A DNA stretch of 44,126 bases, taken from the NCBI GenBank assembly GCA_910576995.1, contig CAJTLC010000020.1:1-44126 (forward strand). The letters are read 5' to 3'. The notes below the pieces were generated by a model. That model worked only from the letters and a program-made list of their open reading frames with translations, was not told the DNA's origin and did no database searches. A program made the position numbers and the translations under genes. Below, in pieces: positions 25,060-35,574 of the stretch. Source of the stretch: an uncultured Ruminococcus sp. (GTDB lineage: Bacteria; Bacillota; Clostridia; Oscillospirales; Ruminococcaceae). The stretch's first letter is position 1. The number at the start of each line of letters is the position of its first letter.

Positions 25060-25533
25060 ATGGCTAAAAAAAATAACAGTTTTATGCGAATATTTCTCCT
25101 TATGCTGAGTTCGTATTCCTTAGCTCCTTTAAGTTTTTTTGCAATGCCGTTTGCAGATTTTGAGAAAGACGGTATACAGCGGATTCTTGCGTATACATCG
25201 GGCGGACTTTTCTGGCTGGGTACAATCGTTGGAAGCATTTGTCTGACTGTGCTGAACGTTATACGAAAAAAGAGCGGTTTTGGCAAAAAAGTGAAAGGCG
25301 TACCGGGAATCTTCCGCTTTTTCTCATGTAAGCAGGGCAAAATCATGGATATTTTGTTCGGGGCATTTTTGTTTATGGCGATCTTATTTACTGCTGTAAA
25401 GGCAATTCCGCAGGATATATCGCTTATCTCCTACGGAACTGCCCTGTTTTTCGGAATTATGCATTCAGCGTTCAACGGTAAAAATTTTAAATTCTTGAAG
25501 CAATACCGTAAAAAAGCGTCAAAGAGACGCTGA
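25060..25533 (+). CDS. Four-helix membrane protein, unknown function
   Basis: 157 aa. Four hydrophobic segments (about 8-28, 43-65, 95-113, 118-137) with basic loops and a very basic C-terminus. AGGTG lies upstream of ATG 25060. I do not recognise a family. The place in the locus, before the giant surface protein, would fit a membrane component, and EssA-like size is suggestive but no similarity is visible. Confidence 0.8.
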   Translation: MAKKNNSFMRIFLLMLSSYSLAPLSFFAMPFADFEKDGIQRILAYTSGGLFWLGTIVGSICLTVLNVIRKKSGFGKKVKGVPGIFRFFSCKQGKIMDILFGAFLFMAILFTAVKAIPQDISLISYGTALFFGIMHSAFNGKNFKFLKQYRKKASKRR

Positions 25534-25576
25534 CGCGCTGCTTTGAGGCAATTAATAATTAGAAAGGATAACGGTT

Positions 25577-28500
25577 ATGAAAGAAGCTAATTTCTTTAAA
25601 CGTCTATCTGCAATTACTTTGGCGGCGGCAATAACTGCTGCTAACGTAGGATTTGATTTTCTTCCTTCCGCTAAAAAGGCTGCTGCCGAGCCGAAAGAAG
25701 AAAATTCAGTAACAGAGGCAAAGACCCCTGAGATAATGACGCAGAAGTCTAAATATCCAACAGCTCTCAGCCTTGTAGTTGAGAAAAATGATAATGGAGA
25801 ATCTGTACTCAGGGCGAGCGATCCAGCTGTATTCAATAAATATTTTACAGCTGAACTGATAAGCCTTGACGCTCCAGCCGAGGGTGAAGAGCCAGAGCAG
25901 GCGGAATTTTCTGCTGACGGAACTGTAATTCGCAAGGGTGGACATTATACTGTCAATATCAGAGCAAGAATCAACGAAGAGACGGGTGAACTCGTATACA
26001 ATCCGTATAGAATTATTGGCAGCGAAATTGCGATAGCAGATTCGGCAGATGTATCAGATTCTGAAACTGCCGATCAGGAAATCGCAGTTATTGAAGATGC
26101 GGCGGCGGAGGAACCTGTTCAGACTGAAATTGAAGAGATTCCCGTGATTACGGAAACTTCCCTGAATATATGCGAATCCGACGTAAATGCGGCAGTCGGA
26201 ATGTTTGATATGTCGCAAAGTCAGAAGCTTTACTATACTGTTGTTAAGGCGCAGGATTCATATAATGTTATGATTCCCGACGATTACGACGAACTTTTCC
26301 TGAACGGAATTGATGAAGAGGGCAACGCTTTCTTTAATGCGGCAGGCGAAGAGGTTCAGGTCAATTTCAATGAAGTTGAAATGAATATACAGATAGCAAA
26401 TTTTGCCGAGCTTAAAGTTAAGGATTTCGCCGAGCCTGCGGAATACTCCGTTGAGCGTTTCTGCGGCGAGGAGGCTCTGCCATATTACTATGGCGAGATC
26501 GTTAAGGTCACCCCCGCGAGCGGTTATAATATCGTAATCAATGATATGAAATTCAGCGACGCCGTTTCAGTGGCGATCAATGACGACGCGGTTACGCCTG
26601 AGCAAGTTGCAATCAATGTTTATGAGGGCGAAAATCGGTCTCAAAATTTCACTTGTACAACAGAAAACGGCGTGGCTACTGTTCAGCCTGCCGAAGGTAA
26701 ACTGAATGGTATGAAGTATACTTTGTCGGTTGAGTCCGGGGATAATGTAAGGCAGGAAAATGGCAGACCGCTTACTTTTTCGCTTGATGAATTTAAACCT
26801 GAAAATGGCAACGTTCGTGTTGATGCAAGCGGAATTGAGCCTGCTGTGTTTCAAGGATTGTCAAAGGAATCAGAGGAAATTACGTTTTCTCGTCCGACTG
26901 AACCGCTTATTAATTTTGTAAACGGCACGGCGACTGATAATACTTGGTATCCGAATGGAAAATTAATAGGTGCAAAATTGTCTTTTTTAGCTAAGTCTGT
27001 TAAAATCAACAATGTTTCTATTAAGTCTACTACAGGTAAACTATATGCAGCATATGACGCGGCTGGTAAGCTTACAGGCGGAGATAACTCAATTATAAGC
27101 GAAGATGCAAGCGTTAGCAAAGGTCAATGGCAATTTTTCATAAATCCCGAAGGCGTCAATAATCTCCATGAAGATCTTTATCTTGATGTTGATTATACTC
27201 CTGTTAAAGAGATAAAATTTACACTTGGCGTAGAACCCCCAAAAAACGATGCCAACGTTATTGGTAAATTAAATGGGACAGAATTTAAGGACGTAAATAA
27301 CGAAAATATTGATGGAATTTTGCAAAGTGATGCTAATCCAAATGATAATACTGTAACATTTACTACTGATGACAAGTGGAAAATTACAAAAGTTAAATAT
27401 AACAACAACGACATTAGCCCTGAAAATGGACGTTATAAAATTGGTTCTGATGCAAAGGTAAAAGAACTTGGTAAACATGAATTTGTTGTTACTTTGGAGC
27501 GAAAAAAAGTAAAAGTAAATGTAACTGGGGAATTTAGCAAGCTTCATAGTCTAAGCGTAAATAGTAAGACAATTACTGAGCAGACAACAATCAATGATAT
27601 TGATGCAGGAACGATTAGTTTTGTGGTATATCCTAAAGTTGGATATTATGTAAATTCGATTACAAGAATTGATGAGACTACTAAAAAAGAAACAATTGTT
27701 TATAGCGCTGGAGATGAAAACAAAGAAAACAAAGAATTTAATTTATATGGACATGGCGAAATTAGCCTTAATGATGAATGCTTACAGAATGCAACTTATG
27801 ATATTAATGTTGTAGAAGTTGATGAAGCTGAAAATATTGAACCAAAAATCGACTTAGATGAGAACTATTACGAACAAAATGGAAAAGAATTCACAATTAT
27901 ATCTGGTGTTGAAAAGTATAATATAAGTTTTGTTGATCGTTTATTTTATGATGTTGGACAATCAGAAAAAAATTATACAAATGCAATTGAAACTTCTGAG
28001 AAAAAACTTAATCCTGATGCAGAGGAAACATTTATCTATTACTTTGTTAATGGAAAAAAAATTGAGAAAGTTACAGTTAAGATTAGTCCGCAAGGCGATA
28101 CACCTGAAATTACTGGATTTACAGTTAAAAAATCAAGCGCATATAAAATACTTAATATTCTGTCTTTTGGTATTTTCTCTAATGATAAGATTGATATTAC
28201 AGTTTATGCTAAAAGCACGAATAACAACTTTAATATAAGCAATATCCAACTTTTTAATAATGGTGAAAACATTGACCCAAATGAAAACGTTGAATTGCAT
28301 CAAGAAAATGACGGAACAGGAATAGCTTATAAAACATTTACTCTTACAAAATCAGAATCGCCATATAACTTAACAGCGCAGGCGTTTTCTAAATTTAGTG
28401 AAAATACGAAAGAATGTCCCAGTCCTGTTTATACGATTAATGTTGATAAAAATGAAATTGGTGAGGTAAAGCCAATTTCAGTACCAGTGGTAAATGAAAA

Positions 28501-31500
28501 TGGAGAGTATATCGAGCCAAAACCCATTATCATTGAAAGTAAAGTTCCGACGGTTGAACTTAGAGCGGTAGAGCCTATAGTAATAAATGATGAAAAGTGG
28601 TACAATGATGATGCTTATATATCAGTAAATGCTAAAGATAGTGCTTCGGGTGTTAACAGAGTTGAATATTCGATTAATGAGGGCGAAACTCAAACATTAT
28701 CTTGTGAACATAATGAGATTTGTAAAGATCATAATTGGGAAAAAGGCATTAAAATAAATAAGATGGATGGAGTACATACATATACTGTAACCGCCCGCGC
28801 TGTCGATAATGCCGGTAATAAAAATGACAAAGAGGCTTCTGTTACAGTAAATATTGACGCCGCGCCTCCTGTAATCGATAATGTAGAAGCATATATAGTA
28901 GATGATGAAAATAACGAAATAAAATATACAGGTCAATGGACGAATAAGAAAGTTCATATTGATTTTACTGTAACTGATGAGGGTTCGGGCGTTAATCGTG
29001 AGACAGTCAAAGTTAATGGAAATAAGCCTGAGTACGATCCAGCAAAGGGCATGTATTATTACACTGTATCTGAAAATTTCTCAGGAAGTATCACTATTAA
29101 TGCTGAGGATAATGTCGGAAATCCGGCAGATGAAAAATCATTTGAGGTTCATACGGAGAAAACAAATCCCGACATAGAAGACATTATAATAACTGATGAA
29201 TATGGCAATTTTATAACGCCAAATGAAGATTTAGAGTACAAATATATTTTCAATTTGCCTGCTAAAGTTAATGTTGTAGCCAAGGATACAGGAACGATAC
29301 AATCCGGTGTAAACAGCGACGTAGGATTGCGATTAATATGGGAAGACGGAACGATATGGCAAACATTGACACCAACTTCTGTTGAAAATGGAGTTGCATA
29401 TTTTGATTTGCCAAGCAGTATAGAAGATCATTATTCTTTTGATGGTCATATTGAAGTCATGGCTGTTGATAATGCTGGAAATAAAACATTAAATGAAGCA
29501 ACTAATAGCGAATGGATTCCACATGAATTGCTTATCGCAGAAAACCCTGAAAGTCATGCTTATCATTCAAGTGCAGAAATCATACTTCCCGAAACTCCAT
29601 ACAGAGATAATAATGGCAATCCGCTTTACAAAGATGCTAACTCTGTCACTTTCAGAGTTTCTGATTCAGCGTCGGGAATCAAAAGTATAACTTACACAAT
29701 AGACGGAGGAGATGAAATTAAAGTAGATCCAAATGATTGGTACCACGAATCTAAACGCAATGTTGCAACATTTGCAGAGGGAACGATTAGTATTCCAAAT
29801 ATTGAAAAAAATGGCATTAAAATCACACTCACAGCCTACGACTACGCAGGCAACCCAATAGGAATATATGAAGACAACGAATATAAAGGACCGGTAGAAC
29901 AAACAATCAGCATTGACAAAACCGCCCCTGATATAAGCGTAACATTCAATCCAGCAGGTTCGGCGAATCAGGAATTCTTCAACAAGCAAAGAACCGCGAC
30001 AGTTATTGCAAAGGACAGAAATCTCAGATTGGATAATCTTAAAGAGTTGATTGATGTTACAATAACGAACGCTCTCGGAACATCAGCCGCACCTTACAAG
30101 ATAACCAAAGACTGGACGCTGGATAAGAATATAAAAGAGGTTGCAGGCAAACCAGTTGAAGCAGGCGAAGAGGTTTATAAATGCGAGATCACTTTCGTGC
30201 AGGACGCAGAGTATACGTTCGCATTAAGTGTGGAAGACCTTACAAAGCAATTCAAAAAGAGCGATACGTATAAATTCACTATCGACACGACCGCACCGAA
30301 GCTCAGCATTACTTTCGACAATAATTCTAAGGCGAACGATAAGTATTACAATGCAGGAAGAAAAGCTACGCTGACTATCAACGAGCATAACTTCGCGAAA
30401 AATAAGGACAGCGTAAAGAGCGTTCTTTCAGCTAAGGGCGCAGACGGAATTACCGCAATGGACAGCAAGGAAATTTATGACGGAAAGCTGACATGGACTC
30501 AGAGCAAAACAAACAAGGACGAGTGGACGGCTCAGGTCAACTTCAATAAGGAAGGCACATTCGATTTCAGCATGGCGTATACCGATCCCGCAGGCAATAA
30601 CGGAAACAACGCAGACAGCGGCGAATTTATTATTGATACTACCGCGCCGACGATCGATCATACATTTACAAAGGGCGGCAATAAGCTTGCTACTGACGGC
30701 GATTTTGTTCCGCACGTTGTTTTCAGCGATTACAATTTCTTATCCGAAAATCAGATCGGAAACAACTGCAAGGTAACTATCAGCAAGATAGGCGAAAACG
30801 GCTTGTCATCGGAAAGCTTCTCGTCAACATCGCGCAGCTATACTTCCAAGAGAGCAGATTCCCCTGTAACTTTTGAACAGGTGTTTGATATTTTCGACGA
30901 TAAGGTTGAAGTTGACGGTATTTATGAGATAGCTGTAAAGGCGGAAGACCTTGCCGGAAATGTTACCGAAATAAACGATATAACGGTTTCTGTCAACAGA
31001 TTCGGTCCGACTTACATGATAGTTAACGAAGAGGCTAAAGAAGCTGTCAAGAAGTTCTCGGTAAGCGGAATTCCGATAAATGAGGAGATTGATTTTGAGA
31101 TTGCTGAGATCAACGTTACACCTAAGAAGAGCAAGAGTAAAATTACGGTAACTGTTGGCGAATCCATTAATGAACTGAAAGACGGTTTTAAAACTTCCGA
31201 AGACAGAGTTTCACTTGAAGAAGGAAGTTGGGAAAGCAATGAAAACGGCTGGTATCAGACTTCCTATAAGATCGATAAGAAAAACTTTGCGAATGACGGC
31301 GTTTATATGATCACGCTGGATTCCGAGTATGAAGAGAAATCATATAACAGCGAGATCGCAAGATCGCCAAGAACTAAGCTTGCAGCTTCATTTTCAGTTG
31401 ACAAGACAGCGCCTTCTGTCATTATATCGGGCGCTGACGAGGGCGAGTATAAAGAGTCGGAGATCGATCTGACTGTTACTTTCTCGGACAGAAATCTTTA

Positions 31501-31870
31501 TGAGATCGACGAACTCAATTATAATGCAGATAACGAGGATCAGTCCACGTTCTACATCAAGATCAACGACAAGCCCCATAATATCAGCACTCTTAAGTCT
31601 CAGTACGGCGCGGAGATTACAAAGAATGAATCCGGAAACATTGTTATAAATTTCACTGTTAAGGCAGACGGCAAGAATTCAAAGCAGGTTGTCAGCGCAT
31701 TTATAAAGGATAAGGCAGGCAATAGCTCGGACATTGAAAGCAAAGACTGCACAGTCAGATTCACTCTTTTGGTAACAAATAACTGGCTGATGATAATTAT
31801 TATTGCAGCAAGCGTACTTATTCTTGGTACGGCAGTTTTCTTCGTTACGAAAAAGGTAAGAAACCGCTGA
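25577..31870 (+). CDS. Giant Ig-repeat surface protein of the T7SS locus
   Basis: 2097 aa. An N-terminal signal peptide (MKEANFFKRL...AAA, about 1-37), a very long external region, one C-terminal TM helix (about 2068-2090) and a short basic tail (KKVRNR). There is no LPXTG. Ig-like repeats in the second half are delimited by linkers such as IDAAPP (1093), IDKTAP (~1446), IDTTAP (~1569, ~1686) and VDKTAP (~1941), with DNAGN motifs inside. Residues about 430-1440 are coded by very AT-rich DNA (12 of 60 at 28141-28200), unlike the ends (31 of 60 at 30481-30540). The topology recalls the YueB/EsaA class, which spans the cell wall, but that is inference from layout only. AAAGGA precedes ATG 25577. 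Confidence 0.9.
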   Translation: MKEANFFKRLSAITLAAAITAANVGFDFLPSAKKAAAEPKEENSVTEAKTPEIMTQKSKYPTALSLVVEKNDNGESVLRASDPAVFNKYFTAELISLDAPAEGEEPEQAEFSADGTVIRKGGHYTVNIRARINEETGELVYNPYRIIGSEIAIADSADVSDSETADQEIAVIEDAAAEEPVQTEIEEIPVITETSLNICESDVNAAVGMFDMSQSQKLYYTVVKAQDSYNVMIPDDYDELFLNGIDEEGNAFFNAAGEEVQVNFNEVEMNIQIANFAELKVKDFAEPAEYSVERFCGEEALPYYYGEIVKVTPASGYNIVINDMKFSDAVSVAINDDAVTPEQVAINVYEGENRSQNFTCTTENGVATVQPAEGKLNGMKYTLSVESGDNVRQENGRPLTFSLDEFKPENGNVRVDASGIEPAVFQGLSKESEEITFSRPTEPLINFVNGTATDNTWYPNGKLIGAKLSFLAKSVKINNVSIKSTTGKLYAAYDAAGKLTGGDNSIISEDASVSKGQWQFFINPEGVNNLHEDLYLDVDYTPVKEIKFTLGVEPPKNDANVIGKLNGTEFKDVNNENIDGILQSDANPNDNTVTFTTDDKWKITKVKYNNNDISPENGRYKIGSDAKVKELGKHEFVVTLERKKVKVNVTGEFSKLHSLSVNSKTITEQTTINDIDAGTISFVVYPKVGYYVNSITRIDETTKKETIVYSAGDENKENKEFNLYGHGEISLNDECLQNATYDINVVEVDEAENIEPKIDLDENYYEQNGKEFTIISGVEKYNISFVDRLFYDVGQSEKNYTNAIETSEKKLNPDAEETFIYYFVNGKKIEKVTVKISPQGDTPEITGFTVKKSSAYKILNILSFGIFSNDKIDITVYAKSTNNNFNISNIQLFNNGENIDPNENVELHQENDGTGIAYKTFTLTKSESPYNLTAQAFSKFSENTKECPSPVYTINVDKNEIGEVKPISVPVVNENGEYIEPKPIIIESKVPTVELRAVEPIVINDEKWYNDDAYISVNAKDSASGVNRVEYSINEGETQTLSCEHNEICKDHNWEKGIKINKMDGVHTYTVTARAVDNAGNKNDKEASVTVNIDAAPPVIDNVEAYIVDDENNEIKYTGQWTNKKVHIDFTVTDEGSGVNRETVKVNGNKPEYDPAKGMYYYTVSENFSGSITINAEDNVGNPADEKSFEVHTEKTNPDIEDIIITDEYGNFITPNEDLEYKYIFNLPAKVNVVAKDTGTIQSGVNSDVGLRLIWEDGTIWQTLTPTSVENGVAYFDLPSSIEDHYSFDGHIEVMAVDNAGNKTLNEATNSEWIPHELLIAENPESHAYHSSAEIILPETPYRDNNGNPLYKDANSVTFRVSDSASGIKSITYTIDGGDEIKVDPNDWYHESKRNVATFAEGTISIPNIEKNGIKITLTAYDYAGNPIGIYEDNEYKGPVEQTISIDKTAPDISVTFNPAGSANQEFFNKQRTATVIAKDRNLRLDNLKELIDVTITNALGTSAAPYKITKDWTLDKNIKEVAGKPVEAGEEVYKCEITFVQDAEYTFALSVEDLTKQFKKSDTYKFTIDTTAPKLSITFDNNSKANDKYYNAGRKATLTINEHNFAKNKDSVKSVLSAKGADGITAMDSKEIYDGKLTWTQSKTNKDEWTAQVNFNKEGTFDFSMAYTDPAGNNGNNADSGEFIIDTTAPTIDHTFTKGGNKLATDGDFVPHVVFSDYNFLSENQIGNNCKVTISKIGENGLSSESFSSTSRSYTSKRADSPVTFEQVFDIFDDKVEVDGIYEIAVKAEDLAGNVTEINDITVSVNRFGPTYMIVNEEAKEAVKKFSVSGIPINEEIDFEIAEINVTPKKSKSKITVTVGESINELKDGFKTSEDRVSLEEGSWESNENGWYQTSYKIDKKNFANDGVYMITLDSEYEEKSYNSEIARSPRTKLAASFSVDKTAPSVIISGADEGEYKESEIDLTVTFSDRNLYEIDELNYNADNEDQSTFYIKINDKPHNISTLKSQYGAEITKNESGNIVINFTVKADGKNSKQVVSAFIKDKAGNSSDIESKDCTVRFTLLVTNNWLMIIIIAASVLILGTAVFFVTKKVRNR

Positions 31871-31871
31871 T

Positions 31872-33830
31872 ATGAAATCGTTTGAAATTCCCGTTAATTA
31901 CGTGATCAACGACACATACAGAATTATCTGTCCCATCGGAGGCGGTGGGACAGGTATAATTTATCTTGCAGAACATTTGCATCTGCAAAAAAAAGTTGTA
32001 CTTAAAAAAATAAGATCGCGCTATAAAACGAGCAGTTCCGTAAGGCAGGAGGCGGATATACTGAAGTCTCTCCACCATATGTATCTGCCGCAGGTGTACG
32101 ATTTTATTGTATATGACAATGATATTTTTACTGTTATTGACTTTATTGACGGAAGTGACATGGATAAGTATATATCGTCTTATACTGCTGTCACGGAAGA
32201 ACGGCTGGTTAAGTGGATGTGCCAGATGTGCGACGCATTGACGTACATTCACACTCGAAAACCGGCTGTTTTTCATAATGATATAAAGCCGGCAAATATT
32301 ATTGTCAACGAAAACGACGATATATGCCTTATTGATTTTAATATTTCTTCCGACGACAGCGAAGCGATACTTGGCTTTACTCCTGCTTACGCTTCTCCGG
32401 AGCAGTATTTCAGAGTGCTGACCTTAAAGCGTTTGGAGGAACTTTACAATCTTGCACCTGTTTTCAGTGGATTCAGCGGAATTATTGACGGGCGTTCCGA
32501 TCTTTACAGCCTTGGCGCGACATTTTATGCAATGGCGGCAAGAATTCAGCCGGACGTTAAAAATGTGGTTTATGGGAATCATATTCCGCTTACATCTGAA
32601 ATGTGCGGATTGAGCGACGGTTTCTGCCGGATTATCAATAAGCTTATGAGTTTTCGTCCCGAGGATCGCTATCCGAATGCGGAAGAGGTGCGAAAAGCCA
32701 TTATCAGGCTGAAAAAGCAGGATTCGCGCTATAAACAGTATCTGATAATGCAGACTGCGGCTATTCTTGCTTCCGGAATTTTAGTTGCGGGCGGAATTTT
32801 TATGATAGTTCACGGCGCAGCTCTTGAGCGCGCGAGGGATTTCAGCGGCAGATATGCGGAATTTACAGCCGCATATGATTCGCAGGATTACAGCCGCGCC
32901 GCCGAAATGGGAATTGCGCTTCTGAATGATAATGCGAAAAGCAGGATAATCAGCCGCGGCGAACGTGGAAATATATATTATCTTATAGCAATGTCATATT
33001 ATTGTCAGGGGCAATATAATGCGGCGGCGGAATATATTGAGGAAGCTTTGAAAAATGCGGCTGACAATGATAATCGCGGCGCATATGAAATGGACGCGGC
33101 TGTCATATATGCGTATCTTGACGGTTACGATCAGGCGAAGCAGCATATTGATACGGCGTATTCATATGGTATCGGCAGCGATTATTATTACATGACGCTT
33201 ATGCAGATCTGTTGCGCGCAAAAAGATTACGACAGCGCGATAGGCTGTTTTGGAGCGGTAAATACTGAAAATCTTGATCAGGCAGGGCAGGCGAAGCTTT
33301 ATGAATTGGCAGGCGACGCGTATTATAACAAGGGCGACAGCGTTTCGGCGGCTGAAATGTTCGGGAAGGCATACAATGTCAGCGGCAGCATTTCCGCGGC
33401 AAGAAAGCTTGGCGAACTTCATTTTGCGCTCAGCAATTCAGCGGCGAATGACAGCGAAAAATTAAACGAATTGTCAAAAGCTGCTGAATCTTATTATGCG
33501 GCATATGAAAGCGAATTCTGTATCGTTGAAGATTTGGTCAATCTTGCAAAAATATACCGTTTTACAGCGAGGTATTCAGGCAGCGGAGATAATTATAAGA
33601 ATGCCGAAACTGTTCTTATTAACGGTGCGGAAAAGTTTCCCGGAGATTATAGAATTTATCAGCAGCTTGCCATTACGTATTATAATATGGGCGACAACCG
33701 CAATGCTTCGGCTTATTGCGAAAAGGCTCTCGAACTGTTCGGAAATCTGCCCGCCGATCGTCAGACGTCTGAATATAACGATGATATGCAGTTTTTAGAA
33801 AGTATAAGAGAGCAGATAAAAGGTGGATAA
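31872..33830 (+). CDS. Divergent kinase-TM-TPR protein (EssB-like layout)
   Basis: 652 aa. Kinase-like domain 15-280 with GGGGTGIIY, Lys (VVLKK, 44-46), H135-N-D137 in place of HRD, and D155-F-N157 in place of DFG. The catalytic Asp and metal Asp remain, so activity is uncertain. An extra segment follows ASPEQY. A TM helix (about 293-315) leads to external TPR-like helical repeats (320-650). Pseudokinase-TM-helical is the plan of EssB/YukC, a core T7SSb subunit not otherwise recognised here. It starts one base after the giant gene. Confidence 0.88.
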   Translation: MKSFEIPVNYVINDTYRIICPIGGGGTGIIYLAEHLHLQKKVVLKKIRSRYKTSSSVRQEADILKSLHHMYLPQVYDFIVYDNDIFTVIDFIDGSDMDKYISSYTAVTEERLVKWMCQMCDALTYIHTRKPAVFHNDIKPANIIVNENDDICLIDFNISSDDSEAILGFTPAYASPEQYFRVLTLKRLEELYNLAPVFSGFSGIIDGRSDLYSLGATFYAMAARIQPDVKNVVYGNHIPLTSEMCGLSDGFCRIINKLMSFRPEDRYPNAEEVRKAIIRLKKQDSRYKQYLIMQTAAILASGILVAGGIFMIVHGAALERARDFSGRYAEFTAAYDSQDYSRAAEMGIALLNDNAKSRIISRGERGNIYYLIAMSYYCQGQYNAAAEYIEEALKNAADNDNRGAYEMDAAVIYAYLDGYDQAKQHIDTAYSYGIGSDYYYMTLMQICCAQKDYDSAIGCFGAVNTENLDQAGQAKLYELAGDAYYNKGDSVSAAEMFGKAYNVSGSISAARKLGELHFALSNSAANDSEKLNELSKAAESYYAAYESEFCIVEDLVNLAKIYRFTARYSGSGDNYKNAETVLINGAEKFPGDYRIYQQLAITYYNMGDNRNASAYCEKALELFGNLPADRQTSEYNDDMQFLESIREQIKGG

Positions 33831-33832
33831 CG

Positions 33833-33934
33833 ATGCTTTACATAGTTCTCGGTGCAATTTTAATAATTCTTGGTGCAGCGGCAGGGATAACTTCATTTTT
33901 CCTGCTGCGAAAATATTATAGTAACCTATTTTAA
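33833..33934 (+). CDS. 33-aa single-pass membrane peptide
   Basis: A small gene between two larger ones. ATG 33833 has AGGTGG (33821-33826) 6 nt upstream. The product (MLYIVLGAILII...) is 33 residues, with one hydrophobic helix over about residues 3-25 and a basic end (LLRKYY). It starts 2 nt after the kinase stop and ends 15 nt before the next start, whose own ribosome site is separate. It may stabilise a membrane complex. I do not recognise a family. Confidence 0.65.
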   Translation: MLYIVLGAILIILGAAAGITSFFLLRKYYSNLF

Positions 33935-33949
33935 TAGCAGGTGGTTGAT

Positions 33950-35557
33950 ATGAAAAAAAAGAATAATATACTTATAATTACAGCGGCTGTAGTACTTCTT
34001 GTTATAATCGGCGCTATTTGTGCAGTGCTTATGACGCGCGGCGGTTCTTCATACGAAAAGGAAGTCAGGCTTGCCGTGAAATATTTCGAAAGCGCCGACT
34101 ACGATAATGCGATAATCAGCTATGAAGAAGCTCTCCGAGCCGACGCGATGAGCGAAGAAGCTTATATTGGTATCGCGAAGTCGTACAGAGGGAAAAATGA
34201 TCTTAAAACTGCGCTGACATGGCTGGATACGGGATTTCAGAAGACGTTTTCTCCAAGCCTGCTGGATATGATCAGCGAATATCAGCGGATGCTTGAAAAC
34301 GGAGAAAATTCTCTTGTATATGCTGTAAACGAAGTTTTGGCAGGCGCGGCTTCGGCTGATGTGTATCATGATATGCTTATTCTTTACAGCGCGTATAATT
34401 TCGGAAATTACTCGCAGTATTATACTTTTGCGCCGTCTACAGGCGATACGAAAAAGGTTATAAGAGAAATTCCCGTCACTCTTTATTTCAGTTCCGCTCC
34501 GAATGAGGTTTCCATACCCGAATATATCACCGTAAGCGATATGAATTATATCTTTACGGGCTTTACAACGGGTATGAGTTACGAAAGACTTTCCGCTCTT
34601 AATCTTACTGGGCTTAAATTCGGCATGAGCGGCGTTCTTGGCTGCAATGCAGTTGAATTCGACGATAACGGCTGTCATGTTGCTATTGAATGCGACGAAA
34701 GCGGAAATATCGTTAAACGCACTCCAAAGAACCGTATTACTATCCAGAATTTCACCGTAGAGGGTACTCAGATTCCTTCCGATTCTCAGGACGCGACAGA
34801 GCCGGCTGCAAATGTTGAAGAAGCGACTAATTCAGCAGCAGATACGGTTGAGATTAAAGGTTTTATACTTGATGAAAAGTCGGGCAGCGGTCTTGGCAAT
34901 GCCATGATTGAGATAGCCAAGGGAAAGATCAAGGATAGGGGAAAAATATTTACCGAAGTCCGCACGAATTCAAACGGCGACTACAGCGTCATGCTCGAAG
35001 CGGGGACATATGCGGTTACGGTATCATGCGACGGATATATTTCGGCGACCGAAGAAATAATTATCAGGAGCGATCAGACGATGACGAAGCATGATTTCAA
35101 ACTTAAAGAAGAGAAATCGAATGCCGGCATGATCAGATTCGAACTGACATGGACGGGCAGTGATGATCTTGATTCGTACATCGACGGAAAAACCGCTTCC
35201 GGACGCAAGGTGTTCACAAACTTCCTGAATCGTACTGTTGAAGATTCCGACGGCGAAACGATCGCTGCTCTCGATATCGATCAGAGAACTTCCGGCGGCA
35301 AGGAAACTACCGTGCTTTATGATACTTCCGGCGAATACGAATTTTTCGTTTTGCAATTCGACGGAAACAATAATCTTGGCGAAACGGGCGCGGAAGTTAA
35401 AATTTATATCGGCGAATCCGAAACTCCTGAATATACGCTGAAAATACCGGAAGATATTGATACGAACACATGGTCTGTATGTACTGTAAGCAACGGAAAG
35501 GTTAATATTATCAACAAGGGCGTAAATAAAAGTACGTCGGGTTATAATAAAGGCTGA
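33950..35557 (+). CDS. Membrane-anchored TPR / carboxypeptidase-regulatory / YfaP-like protein
   Basis: 535 aa. I chose ATG 33950, with AGGTGG 5 nt upstream. A basic N-terminus is followed by a TM helix (about 7-28), placing the rest outside. TPR-like helices (AVKYFESADYDNAIISYEEAL and following, about 40-130), a linker, a carboxypeptidase-regulatory-like beta domain (ILDEKSGSGLGNAMIEI...NSNGDYSVMLEAGTYAVTVSCDGY, about 305-385), and a domain with FELTWTGSDDLDSYI (from about 397) like the YfaP/DUF2135 type. It probably interacts with the wall or other external components. A strong terminator follows. Confidence 0.85.
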   Translation: MKKKNNILIITAAVVLLVIIGAICAVLMTRGGSSYEKEVRLAVKYFESADYDNAIISYEEALRADAMSEEAYIGIAKSYRGKNDLKTALTWLDTGFQKTFSPSLLDMISEYQRMLENGENSLVYAVNEVLAGAASADVYHDMLILYSAYNFGNYSQYYTFAPSTGDTKKVIREIPVTLYFSSAPNEVSIPEYITVSDMNYIFTGFTTGMSYERLSALNLTGLKFGMSGVLGCNAVEFDDNGCHVAIECDESGNIVKRTPKNRITIQNFTVEGTQIPSDSQDATEPAANVEEATNSAADTVEIKGFILDEKSGSGLGNAMIEIAKGKIKDRGKIFTEVRTNSNGDYSVMLEAGTYAVTVSCDGYISATEEIIIRSDQTMTKHDFKLKEEKSNAGMIRFELTWTGSDDLDSYIDGKTASGRKVFTNFLNRTVEDSDGETIAALDIDQRTSGGKETTVLYDTSGEYEFFVLQFDGNNNLGETGAEVKIYIGESETPEYTLKIPEDIDTNTWSVCTVSNGKVNIINKGVNKSTSGYNKG

Positions 35558-35574
35558 TAAGCCTGACAGATTTC

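Noticed and set aside
25534..25576. Terminator before the giant gene
   Set aside because: The short GCGTC/GACGC stem has no U run and lies within the end of the preceding gene.
35300..35320. ETTVL in the 33950-35557 protein as another phosphomotif
   Set aside because: It is a single copy inside the predicted external beta domain, so the cytoplasmic kinase could not reach it.
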